This document shows, piece by piece, positions 5,667 to 12,190 of a DNA stretch of 12,190 nucleotides. Location of the stretch: assembly GCA_025463615.1 (NCBI GenBank), contig JAODAU010000106.1:1-12190 (forward strand), read 5' to 3'. The translations under genes and the position numbers were made by a program. The stretch's first letter is position 1. Each line of letters starts with the position of its first letter. The notes beneath the pieces are model-generated. The model saw only the letters and a program-made list of their open reading frames with translations. It had not been told where the DNA came from and ran no database searches. The stretch is from Microbacteriaceae bacterium. Lineage in GTDB: Bacteria; Actinomycetota; Actinomycetes; Actinomycetales; Microbacteriaceae.

Positions 5667-7249
5667 CCACCGACCGCCGCCGCTGGGCCGGCCTCGTCTT
5701 CGTGAGCATCGCGGTCGCGCTGATCATCGTGGACTCGACGATCGTGAACGTGGCGATCCCGTCGATCATCGACGACCTCGGCATCACCTCGACCCAGGTG
5801 CAGTGGGTGCAGGAGAGCTACACGCTCGTGTTCGCCGCGCTCCTGATCGTGTTCGGCGCCCTCGCGGACCGGTTCGGCCGGCGCAGGATCATGCTCCTCG
5901 GCGTCACCGTGTTCGCGGTCGCGTCGGTGCTCGCCGCGCTCGCCCAGACCGGCGACCTGCTCATCGCGGCCCGCGTGCTGCAGGGCGTCGGCGGCGCGAT
6001 GGTGCTGCCGACGACGCTGTCGATCATCAACTCGACCTTCCGCGGCCGCGAGCGGGCGATCGCCTTCGCCGTCTGGGGTTCGACGATCGGCGGCATGGTC
6101 GCGGTCGGCCCGCTGCTCGGCGGCTGGCTCACCACCTACTTCTCGTGGCGCTGGGCGTTCGGCATCAACATCCCCTTCGCGGTCGTGATCGTGGTCGGCG
6201 CCCTGCTCTGCGTGGCCGAGTCGCGCGACCCCGCCGCGACCGGCCGCATCGACGTGGTCGGCGCGGTGCTCGCCGTGCTCACGAGCGCGTCGCTGGTCTT
6301 CGGCCTGATCGAGGGCCGCACCTACGGCTGGTGGCTCTCGAACAAGCCGCCGTCGGGCTGGACGCTCGACGTCTCGCCCATCCCGTTCGCCTTCGCGCTC
6401 ACGATCGTCGCCGGCGTGCTGTTCGTCTGGTGGGGCCTGCGCCGCCAGCGACTCGGTCGCTCGACGCTCATCGCGTTCAGCCTGTTCCGGATCGGGTCGT
6501 TCCGCAACGGCAACCTCGCGGCCATGATCGTGGCGCTGGGCGAGTTCGGCATCATCCTGTCGCTGCCGCTCTGGCTGCAGAACGTGCTCGGCTACGACGC
6601 GCTGCAGACCGGCCTGGTGCTGCTGGCGCTCGCGATCGGGTCGTTCGTGGCGAGCGGATTCGCCGGCGCGTTCGGCAACCGCATCGCGCCCGTCGTAATC
6701 GTGCGTGTGGGCCTCGCGGCCGAGATCGTCGGCGTCGCCGGCCTCGGCGCGGTCATCTCGGCGACAATCACGTGGCTCGCGATCGTGCCGTTCCTGTTCG
6801 TCTACGGATTCGGTGTCGGGCTCGCGACCGCGCAGCTCACCGGCGTGGTGCTCAAGGATGTCCCGGTCGAGCAGAGCGGCCAGGGCTCCGGCACGCAGAG
6901 CACGGCCCGGCAGATCGGCTCGGCCCTCGGCATCGCCATCCTCGGCACCGTGCTGTTCACGTCGGCGGGTGCCGCACTCGACGCGCGGCTCAGCGACGCG
7001 GGGGTGTCGGCATCCACCCGCACCTCGATCGTCGACGCCGTGGTCGACAGCGCGGGAGCCGCGATCCCCGGCCTCGAGAAGCAGTCGGCCTCGGTGGCGG
7101 ATGACGCGCGCGATGCCTTCAGCGACGCCACCCGTTACGCGGCCTTCGCCGCCGCGGGGTTCCTCGTGCTCGGTTTCATCGCGACCCTGCGGCTCGGCCC
7201 GGCGAAGGTCGAGGCGCTTACGAGCGCTCCCGCCGGAAGAAGCGCCTGA
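5663..7249 (+). CDS. MFS efflux transporter, DHA2 family (EmrB/QacA type, 14 TM)
   Basis: A 528-aa proton-coupled drug exporter of the inner membrane. Visible family motifs are VDSTIVNVAIPSI near the first helix (23-35), QWVQESYTL (47-55), motif A GALADRFGRRR (65-75), RVLQGVGGAM in the fourth helix (104-113), motif C GPLLGGWL (149-156) and SWRWAFGINIP (161-171). The length and even hydrophobic spacing fit 14 transmembrane segments. An Ala/Asp-rich stretch (about 440-490) is probably an external loop before the last helix. The start is GTG at 5663, overlapping the upstream stop as GTGA, which implies translational coupling. The linked MarR regulator suggests substrate-induced efflux; the substrate is not predictable. 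The last 32 bases overlap the convergent acyltransferase gene. Confidence 0.93.
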   Translation: MTTDRRRWAGLVFVSIAVALIIVDSTIVNVAIPSIIDDLGITSTQVQWVQESYTLVFAALLIVFGALADRFGRRRIMLLGVTVFAVASVLAALAQTGDLLIAARVLQGVGGAMVLPTTLSIINSTFRGRERAIAFAVWGSTIGGMVAVGPLLGGWLTTYFSWRWAFGINIPFAVVIVVGALLCVAESRDPAATGRIDVVGAVLAVLTSASLVFGLIEGRTYGWWLSNKPPSGWTLDVSPIPFAFALTIVAGVLFVWWGLRRQRLGRSTLIAFSLFRIGSFRNGNLAAMIVALGEFGIILSLPLWLQNVLGYDALQTGLVLLALAIGSFVASGFAGAFGNRIAPVVIVRVGLAAEIVGVAGLGAVISATITWLAIVPFLFVYGFGVGLATAQLTGVVLKDVPVEQSGQGSGTQSTARQIGSALGIAILGTVLFTSAGAALDARLSDAGVSASTRTSIVDAVVDSAGAAIPGLEKQSASVADDARDAFSDATRYAAFAAAGFLVLGFIATLRLGPAKVEALTSAPAGRSA

Positions 7250-7925
7250 CCCGCTCGCCGACGGTCGCCGCAGGCGGCTCGTTGTAGACCCCGGCCGGGG
7301 TCTGCCCGCTCATGCGCTGGATGGCCGCCATCACCTCGTCGGTCGCCGCGCGCCGGGCTCGACCCGAGTCCGCGCTGCCGTGGCGGGAGAGGTCGAGCGG
7401 GGCGCCGAACTCGACCGTGACCCTGGCCAGGTGCACGCGGTTCGATCCGACCGGCTGCAGGTCCTGCGTGCCGGTCAAGGCGACGGGCACCACCGGCGCG
7501 CCCGACGTGAGCGCGAGCCAGGCGACACCCGTGCGTCCCTTGTAGATGCGGCCGTCGAGCGAGCGCGTGCCCTCGGGGTAGATGGAGAAGGCGTCGCCCG
7601 CGCGCAGCACCTCGAGCCCGTCGTTGAGCGCCTCCTGCGCCGCGGCGCCGGCCCCGCGCTCGACGGGGATGGCGCCCACGCCGCTGAAGAACGACCGCGA
7701 GAGCCAGCCACGGAATCCGCGGCCCGTGAAGTAGTCGGCCTTGGCCAGGAAGGACACCGACCGCGGCGCGACCAGCGTGATCACGATGCTGTCGGCGAAG
7801 GAGAGGTGGTTGCTCGCCAGGAGGACCGGGCCGGCCTTCGGCACGTTGCCGCGCCCGACGATGCGCGGGCGGAAGACCAGGCGAGCGAACGGCGCGAGGA
7901 AGGCGCGCGACAGGAATTTGAGCAC
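7218..7925 (-). CDS. 1-acyl-sn-glycerol-3-phosphate acyltransferase (PlsC family)
   Basis: A 235-aa membrane-associated acyltransferase that would move an acyl chain onto lysophosphatidic acid or a related lipid. The catalytic pair is in NHLSFAD (H40 and D45, HX4D). The substrate-binding block is YPEGTRS (116-122), and a later VPVAL block follows. An Arg-rich tail (VRRFFRRERS) ends the protein and is encoded by the strand opposite the transporter's 3' end. I chose GTG at 7925 because GGAG lies five bases upstream (7931-7934) and the protein then starts in the conserved hydrophobic segment; an upstream in-frame start near 8045 would add about 40 residues with no family look. The assignment to PlsC is firm; the acceptor could be another lipid. 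Confidence 0.9.
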   Translation of the reverse strand: MLKFLSRAFLAPFARLVFRPRIVGRGNVPKAGPVLLASNHLSFADSIVITLVAPRSVSFLAKADYFTGRGFRGWLSRSFFSGVGAIPVERGAGAAAQEALNDGLEVLRAGDAFSIYPEGTRSLDGRIYKGRTGVAWLALTSGAPVVPVALTGTQDLQPVGSNRVHLARVTVEFGAPLDLSRHGSADSGRARRAATDEVMAAIQRMSGQTPAGVYNEPPAATVGERVRRFFRRERS

Positions 7926-7993
7926 AGAGTCTCCACTCGGACTATCGCACCAGCCTAGATCGGGATAGATTCCGATCGGGGAATATGAGCACT

Positions 7994-8011
7994 CGCCCCA
8001 AGATTGGGGCG
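7994..8011. other. Perfect hairpin in the plsC/polysaccharide-operon gap
   Basis: CGCCCCAA and TTGGGGCG flank a two-base centre. It is one of several inverted repeats in the 320-bp gap at 7926-8245; another is GATCGG/CCGATC at about 7958-7977, just upstream of plsC. No T-run follows on either strand, and no transcript is expected to end here because both neighbours point away. An operator or part of a leader RNA is possible. Confidence 0.4.
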
Positions 8012-8073
8012 CGACACACCCCCCTGACCCCACAAAGGGGGCCACCCTCGGCGCCCGTTTGGCTGTATGTTTT

Positions 8074-8237
8074 GGGTACCCCCTCGACGAGGTGGGGCGT
8101 ACCCGCGCTGAGAGACATCCCCTACTGTCTTTCTCTCGTTGCTGCTACCCGGCGGCAACGTCTGTAGTTCGTTGTGTCACCCGCTACCCGGCGGATTCTC
8201 ATACGCGGTCCCTGTAAAACCCGAAAAACTACAGGAC
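8074..8237 (+). ncRNA. Candidate structured leader RNA of the polysaccharide operon
   Basis: Upstream of the glycosylphosphotransferase start, successive hairpins can form: 8074-8104 (GGGTAC/GTACCC plus four C-G pairs), 8110-8133 (GAGAGACA with TGTCTTTC), 8137-8160 (CGTTGCTGC, loop TACCCG, GCGGCAACG), 8181-8194 (CCGC, same loop, GCGG) and 8208-8237 (GTC-CCTGTA with TACAGGAC), the last covering the ribosome binding site AGGA (8233-8236). A competing 8-bp pairing joins CTGTAGTT (8162-8169) to AACTACAG (8227-8234). ACCCG occurs at 8101, 8147, 8179, 8186, 8219 and 8240. A weak -10-like TATGTT is at 8066-8071. The folds were drawn by hand and no energy was computed. I recognise no known riboswitch family. 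Confidence 0.4.
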
Positions 8238-8245
8238 TAACCCGA

Positions 8246-9775
8246 ATGAATGAACTGACGGTCCCCCGACCGGATAAAAACTACGTTGCCCGGCGTAGAG
8301 CACGCCTCCATGCACTTCCCGAGCCGGAGCGCGCGCTGCCACGCACGCTTTCCGGCGTTGCATGGGCGCGTGCCTACCGGACGCGTCTTCGCGTCACCGA
8401 CTCCCTCATCGTGACCATCGCGGTGGGTCTCGGTTACCTCGAGCGGCTCGTCTTCGAGCCCCAGCTCTTCACCTCCGCGGGCTCCCTGCTGCGCTTCGCA
8501 CTCGGCGCGGCGATCGTCGTCGTGCTCTGGGCGGTGGCGATGGATGCCTTCCGCTCACGCGACCTCAAGGTCGTCGGCGTCGGCGCCGACGAGTACAAGC
8601 GCGTGGTGGCCGCCTGCGTCACGTTCTTCGGCCTGCTCGCGATCATCCTGGTGGTCGGCGGCGTGCGCAGCGCGCAGTGGTTCTTCATCGTCGCGGCTCC
8701 GGTGGGCACCGTCGCCCTGCTGGTGAGCCGCTGGGCCTGGCGCAAGTGGCTGTACAAGCAGCGCGCGTTCGGCCACTTCCTCTCGCGCGTCGTCGTCGTC
8801 GGCAAGCGCAAGGACGTCATCAAGGTCATCCGCCAGATCGACCGCAACTCGGGCGCCGCGTACGCGGTGGTCGGGGCGGTCATCGACCGCAGCGATGCCG
8901 AGGCGGACGAGGGCGTCTTCCGCGACATCCGCGTGCACCGCGGGCTCGACGAGGCGGCGGACTTCGCCAGCCAGATCGGCTCGGACGGGATCGTGGTCGC
9001 CGGCCAGCCCACCCGCAGCGGCGACTACATCCAGGACCTCGCGTGGGAGCTCGAGGGCAAGTCGCTCGAGCTGATCCTCGCGACCAGCCTGGCCAATGTG
9101 GCCGGCCCGCGCATCCACTACCGCCCCGTCGACGGGCTTCCGCTGCTGCACGTGGAGATCCCGCAGTTCGAAGGCGGCAAGCACGTGCTCAAGCGCGTGA
9201 TGGACATCACCCTCGCGAGCGTGGCGCTGCTCATCCTGTCGCCGCTGTTCCTGCTGCTCGCCATCATGGTGCGCGCCGACAGCGCGGGCCCGGCGCTGTT
9301 CTCCCAGGAGCGCGTCGGTCGCGGTGGCCGCACCTTCCAGATCTACAAGTTCCGCTCCATGGTCACCAACGCGCCCGAGCTCCTCGACACGCTCAAGGCG
9401 GCGAACGAGGGCAGCGGACTGCTCTTCAAGATGAAGGACGACCCGCGCGTCACCCGGCTCGGCCGCATCCTGCGCAAGTACTCGCTCGACGAGCTGCCGC
9501 AGATCTGGAACGTGCTGATCGGCGACATGAGCCTCGTCGGCCCGCGCCCGCCGCTGCCGAACGAGGTGGAGGAGTACGAGGATCGCGTGCGCCGCCGCCT
9601 CTACATCAAGCCCGGCCTGACGGGCATGTGGCAGGTCAACGGACGCTCCGCCCTCAGCTGGGAGGACAGCGTGCGCCTCGACCTCTACTACGTGGAGAAC
9701 TGGTCCGTGGTCGGCGACCTCATGATCATGTGGCGCACCGTCAAGGTTCTGGTCGCACCGGTCGGGGCATACTGA
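8246..9775 (+). CDS. Polyprenyl glycosylphosphotransferase (exopolysaccharide priming sugar transferase)
   Basis: A 509-aa membrane enzyme that transfers a sugar-1-phosphate from a nucleotide sugar to undecaprenyl phosphate, the first step of exopolysaccharide or capsule repeat-unit assembly. It has four N-terminal helices (about 51-70, 81-100, 119-139, 144-161), a soluble nucleotide-binding-like middle domain (about 180-280), a re-entrant hydrophobic segment after KRVMD (316-343) and the catalytic core with [10 protein letters not shown] (352-361), KYSLDELPQ (411-419), [10 protein letters not shown] (426-435) and [14 protein letters not shown] (455-468). The layout is that of WbaP/CpsE-type proteins. 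I chose ATG at 8246 (AGGA nine bases upstream); a GTG at 8174 would add 24 residues but would run through the structured leader. It is the first gene of a three-gene run. Confidence 0.93.
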   Translation: MNELTVPRPDKNYVARRRARLHALPEPERALPRTLSGVAWARAYRTRLRVTDSLIVTIAVGLGYLERLVFEPQLFTSAGSLLRFALGAAIVVVLWAVAMDAFRSRDLKVVGVGADEYKRVVAACVTFFGLLAIILVVGGVRSAQWFFIVAAPVGTVALLVSRWAWRKWLYKQRAFGHFLSRVVVVGKRKDVIKVIRQIDRNSGAAYAVVGAVIDRSDAEADEGVFRDIRVHRGLDEAADFASQIGSDGIVVAGQPTRSGDYIQDLAWELEGKSLELILATSLANVAGPRIHYRPVDGLPLLHVEIPQFEGGKHVLKRVMDITLASVALLILSPLFLLLAIMVRADSAGPALFSQERVGRGGRTFQIYKFRSMVTNAPELLDTLKAANEGSGLLFKMKDDPRVTRLGRILRKYSLDELPQIWNVLIGDMSLVGPRPPLPNEVEEYEDRVRRRLYIKPGLTGMWQVNGRSALSWEDSVRLDLYYVENWSVVGDLMIMWRTVKVLVAPVGAY

Positions 9776-9779
9776 GTAC

Positions 9780-10982
9780 ATGGTTTCGACACCGCACGGG
9801 GGCGCGGCACGCACGATACTCATCGCCAACCCCTCGGCCGACGTGTACGGCTCCGACCTGCAGATGCTGGAGAGCATCAGCGCCATGGTCGAGCAGGGCT
9901 GGCGCGTCGTGGTGGCGATCCCCGCTGGCGGCACGCTCGTGGCGAAGCTCGAGGCGCGCGGCGCCGAGGTGCACCTCGTGGACTTCCCGGTGCTGCGTCG
10001 CGCGAACGCCTCCGCGGGCGGCGTCGCCGGGCTCGCGAAGGCCGCGCTGGGCTCGCTGAAGACCATCCGCGCCGAGATCCGCGCGGTCGATCCCGCGGCG
10101 ATCTACGTCAACACCGTCACCCTCCCCTGGTGGATCCTCGCCGGGCGCCTCTCACGGCGCAAGGTGGTCGTGCACGTGCACGAGGCCGAGACCGAAGACA
10201 GGCGGGTGGTGCGACTCGCGCTCAACGGTCCGCTGCTGTTCGCGCATCGGCTCATCCTGATCAGCAAGTCCACGCGCGACGCGACCAACGGCGCCGTGCC
10301 CGGCCTCCGGCGGCGCGGGCGGCTCGTCTACAACGGGGTCGAGCGCGGCCCCGCCCCCGTGCCGCGAACGCCCATCGATCCCGCCGGCCCGATCCGGCTC
10401 GCCGTCGTCTGCCGCCTCTCGCCGCGTAAGGCACCGGATGTCGCGCTCGAGGCCACGGCCCTGCTGCGCGCCGCCGGGCTCGACGCCCGCCTCGACATCT
10501 GCGGCACACCGTTCGCCGGCTACGAGTGGTTCGAGCAGCAGCTCCGCGACCGCGCGGCCCAGCCGGACCTGGCCGGCAGCATCACCTTCTCCGGCTACGT
10601 CTCGCCGATCTGGTCTGCGCTGGATGCCGCGGACATCGTGGTCGCCCCCTCCCTGCGCGAGCCGTTCGGCAACGCCGTGGTCGAGGCCCAGCTCTCCGCC
10701 CGCCCGGTCGTCGCGTCGAAGGCCCTCGGCCACACCGAGTCGATCGAGGAGGGCGTCTCCGGCCTGCTCGTGGAGCCGGGGGACGCGGCAGCGCTGGCGG
10801 ATGCCGTCCGGAGCATCGTCGACGACCCGGCGCTCGCCGAAACGCTCGCCACCCGCGGCCGCGAGCTGGCCATCGAGAAGTTCTCGCGCGAGCGGTACAA
10901 CCGGCAGATCGTCGGCATCATCCGGGAGGTCGCCGGCGACGAACGCCCGGAACCTGCCCGAAACACCGCGTCGGTAGTGTGA
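9780..10982 (+). CDS. Glycosyltransferase family 4 (GT-B fold)
   Basis: A 400-aa cytoplasmic or membrane-peripheral retaining glycosyltransferase, expected to add a sugar to the lipid-linked product of the preceding enzyme. The N-terminal Rossmann domain (about 10-195) contains ANPSADVYGSDLQML (16-30), the acceptor side. The C-terminal donor domain has VVCRLSPRKAPD (209-220) with R212 and K217 as likely phosphate contacts, and the GT4 E-x7-E motif in EPFGNAVVE (E294, E302). The ATG lies 4 bases after the upstream stop with no clear Shine-Dalgarno site, so translation is probably coupled. The donor sugar and linkage cannot be read from sequence. Confidence 0.9.
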   Translation: MVSTPHGGAARTILIANPSADVYGSDLQMLESISAMVEQGWRVVVAIPAGGTLVAKLEARGAEVHLVDFPVLRRANASAGGVAGLAKAALGSLKTIRAEIRAVDPAAIYVNTVTLPWWILAGRLSRRKVVVHVHEAETEDRRVVRLALNGPLLFAHRLILISKSTRDATNGAVPGLRRRGRLVYNGVERGPAPVPRTPIDPAGPIRLAVVCRLSPRKAPDVALEATALLRAAGLDARLDICGTPFAGYEWFEQQLRDRAAQPDLAGSITFSGYVSPIWSALDAADIVVAPSLREPFGNAVVEAQLSARPVVASKALGHTESIEEGVSGLLVEPGDAAALADAVRSIVDDPALAETLATRGRELAIEKFSRERYNRQIVGIIREVAGDERPEPARNTASVV

Positions 10983-10986
10983 TGAC
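10975..10986 (+). promoter_or_regulatory. Possible internal leaderless -10 box before the CDP-alcohol transferase gene
   Basis: TAGTGT (10975-10980), inside the end of the glycosyltransferase gene, is followed by GATGAC and the GTG start at 10987, the TAnnnT-N6-RTG arrangement. No Shine-Dalgarno site and no -35 are visible, so this may be chance inside coding DNA. Confidence 0.25.
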
Positions 10987-11763
10987 GTGGACACAGTGAG
11001 TAGCACCCCGCCGGCGCGGGAGACCTACGGTGCGGTGGTCCGCCGCATGGCGGCGGCGCAGAAGCCGGGGCGCGGCGCCCCGCCGTACTCGCGCTGGGTG
11101 AACCGGAGGGCCGGTCGGCTGCTCGGCGGCGCGGCCTACCTGCTCGGCCTCACGCCGAACCAGGTCACGCTCATCAGCGCCGCCTTCACGTTCAGCTCGC
11201 TCGTGCTCGTCATCTTCGTCACACCGAGCTGGTGGCTCGGCATCCTGGTCGCGTTCCTGCTGCTGTTCGGCTACGCGCTCGACTCGGCCGACGGCCAGCT
11301 CGCGCGCCTCCGCGGCGGCGGCAGCAAGTCGGGCGAATGGCTCGACCACGTGGTCGACGCGACGAAGGTCGGCGTGCTGCACTCGGCCGTGCTGATCTCG
11401 TTCTACCGGTTCAGCGGCGAGCGCGGCGGCATCCTCATCGTTCCGCTCGTCTTCATGGTGGCGTCGTTCGTCTTCTTCTTCGGCATGATCCTCACCGACC
11501 AGCTGCGCCGCGCGGCGGCCGCGGAGGCCGGCGTGAAGTACTCGAAGCCCACGGGCGGCGGCGGCGCGCTGCAGACCATCGTGGCGATCCCCACGGACTA
11601 CGCGCTCCTGTGCCTGTCGTTCGTGCTGCTGGGCGCCCACGTGGTGTTCGTGGTCGTCTACATCCTGCTGGCCGCGGCGCAGACGCTCATCACCGCGGCC
11701 GTGCTGCTGCGCTGGTGGCGCGAGCTGCGCCGGGCGGATGCCGCGGCCGCGGCCGCGCGCTAG
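10987..11763 (+). CDS. CDP-alcohol phosphatidyltransferase family membrane enzyme
   Basis: A 258-aa integral membrane enzyme that joins an alcohol to a CDP-activated alcohol or lipid, releasing CMP. The whole signature is intact: D99-x2-D102-G-x2-A106-R107-x8-G116-x3-D120-x3-D124, with the aspartates binding the metal and CDP. About five or six hydrophobic segments follow a soluble N-terminus (1-45). The product is unclear; phosphatidylinositol-type, phosphatidylglycerol-type and soluble-alcohol transfers all use this motif. Its place after two polysaccharide genes suggests a phosphoalcohol decoration or a lipid anchor. The start is GTG at 10987, four bases after the upstream stop; a second in-frame GTG is at 10996. 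The poly-Ala tail is encoded by a GCGGCC-rich palindrome (11742-11757). Its TAG stop overlaps the convergent stop in CTAG. Confidence 0.88.
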   Translation: MDTVSSTPPARETYGAVVRRMAAAQKPGRGAPPYSRWVNRRAGRLLGGAAYLLGLTPNQVTLISAAFTFSSLVLVIFVTPSWWLGILVAFLLLFGYALDSADGQLARLRGGGSKSGEWLDHVVDATKVGVLHSAVLISFYRFSGERGGILIVPLVFMVASFVFFFGMILTDQLRRAAAAEAGVKYSKPTGGGGALQTIVAIPTDYALLCLSFVLLGAHVVFVVVYILLAAAQTLITAAVLLRWWRELRRADAAAAAAR

Positions 11764-12190
11764 ACCCCGAACTCGTCGACGAGCGCCTTGGTGCTCAGGA
11801 TGTTGGCCTTGCTCGACGCCCCGAACACGATCGACTCGATGTTGGGCTGCTCGCTGATCCACTCGATCGCCTCGCGCGCCGGGATGGCGCCCGACGCGAA
11901 CACGGACATGGCCACCGCACGGAACCGGTGGTTCTCGAGCACCTCGTGGTAGCCCTCGATTCCGCCCGACATCCTGAAGCCGATCTTGTTGATGTTCGAG
12001 CAGACGATGGGGTTCTCGAGGCCGATGCGATCGAGCGTCTTGAGCAGCATCGGCAGGTTCATCGTGATGAAGCCGGGCTCCGCGTTGTAGCGCTTGCGCA
12101 CGTGGCTCGCGAAGATCGTGAACGCATCGTCGAAGCCGAGGCCGAGCAACAGGTCGACCACCACGTTCTGCAGCCAGATGACGGGGGTCT
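11760..12190 (-). CDS. Conserved protein of unknown function, C-terminal part (possible TIM-barrel enzyme)
   Basis: The C-terminal 142 codons of a gene whose start lies beyond the right edge; the frame stays open to the edge. The internal GTG at 12164 is unlikely to be the start, because protein-like sequence (PVIWLQN) continues upstream of it. Features are GLGFDDAFTIFASHV, NLPMLLKTLDRIG, ENPIVCSNINKIGFRMSGG, FRAVAMSVFASGAIPAREA and the ending SIVFGASSKANI. Alternating strand-like and helix-like segments and the late VFGASS glycine-serine turn resemble a phosphate-binding (beta/alpha)8 barrel, such as an aldolase or aldo/keto-reductase-like fold. I do not recognise the family and assign no reaction. 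The TAG stop (11760-11762) overlaps the stop of the neighbouring gene. Confidence 0.8.
   Translation of the reverse strand, partial: TPVIWLQNVVVDLLLGLGFDDAFTIFASHVRKRYNAEPGFITMNLPMLLKTLDRIGLENPIVCSNINKIGFRMSGGIEGYHEVLENHRFRAVAMSVFASGAIPAREAIEWISEQPNIESIVFGASSKANILSTKALVDEFGV

Noticed and set aside
7926..8045. Longer PlsC starting near 8045
   Set aside because: The added residues show no family similarity, whereas GTG 7925 has GGAG at the right spacing.
8067..8111. 14-codon upstream reading frame (ATG at 8067, TGA at 8109)
   Set aside because: No ribosome binding site precedes it, its ATG overlaps the putative -10 box, and its codons coincide with a strong hairpin.
8105..8122. CTGAGAGA resembling the TPP riboswitch CTGAGA element
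   Set aside because: The second conserved part of a TPP riboswitch (ACCTGAT...GGATAATACC) is absent downstream, and the gene is not a thiamine gene.
8174..8245. N-terminal extension of the glycosylphosphotransferase from GTG at 8174
   Set aside because: There is no Shine-Dalgarno site, the extra 24 residues (Arg/Thr-rich) do not look like the family, and the segment forms the leader hairpins; ATG 8246 has AGGA upstream.
11742..11757. GC-only palindrome CGCGGCCGCGGCCGCG
   Set aside because: It is explained by alanine codons in the poly-Ala tail of the CDP-alcohol transferase.
12162..12164. GTG at 12164 as true start of the right-edge gene
   Set aside because: The frame continues to the window edge with protein-like sequence (PVIWLQN) and there is no ribosome binding site visible, so the gene is treated as truncated by the window.

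Overview
This window reads as ordinary chromosome from a high-GC actinobacterium, most likely a member of the Microbacteriaceae. That placement is inferred from the roughly 70 % GC, the strong G/C bias at third codon positions, the protein families present, and a marked excess of the hexamer GCATCC/GGATGC. I see no phage, transposon, CRISPR, tRNA or rRNA. Twelve protein genes fill almost the whole window, and the last one runs off the right edge.

Left block (169-3794, all minus strand). The transcription order is an acyl-CoA oxidase (688 aa), a membrane-anchored neutral zinc metallopeptidase (289 aa, HEWGH) and an NADPH-dependent FMN reductase (200 aa). The gaps are only 47 and 39 bases. The second and third genes lack a good Shine-Dalgarno sequence but have a TAnnnT box 6-7 bases before the ATG, so they may also be made from leaderless transcripts. 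Left of them, at the window edge, is a noncoding 55-bp tandem repeat (6-115).

Middle block (3986-7249). A thioredoxin (WCGPC) diverges from the acyl-CoA oxidase and meets a MarR-family regulator tail to tail, with the two stop codons forming TAGCTA. The marR gene diverges from a two-gene unit: a long TspO/MBR-like membrane protein and a DHA2-type (14-TM) drug efflux transporter that overlap by GTGA. A 24-bp near-perfect palindrome sits in the 70-bp marR/tspO gap. The simplest reading is a self-contained efflux module controlled by its local MarR protein.

Right block (7218-12190). A PlsC-type acyltransferase (minus) overlaps the end of the transporter gene by 32 bp. A 320-bp noncoding region separates it from a plus-strand surface-polysaccharide operon: a polyprenyl glycosylphosphotransferase (priming enzyme), a GT4 glycosyltransferase and a CDP-alcohol phosphotransferase. 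A truncated minus-strand gene of unknown function, perhaps a TIM-barrel protein, meets the operon end to end at CTAG.

The least expected element is the leader of the polysaccharide operon (about 8074-8237). It can fold into a chain of five hairpins, carries the pentamer ACCCG six times in 144 bases (three of them in hairpin loops), and ends in two mutually exclusive pairings that both cover the ribosome binding site. I recognise no known riboswitch class in it, so I offer it as a candidate new cis-regulatory RNA.
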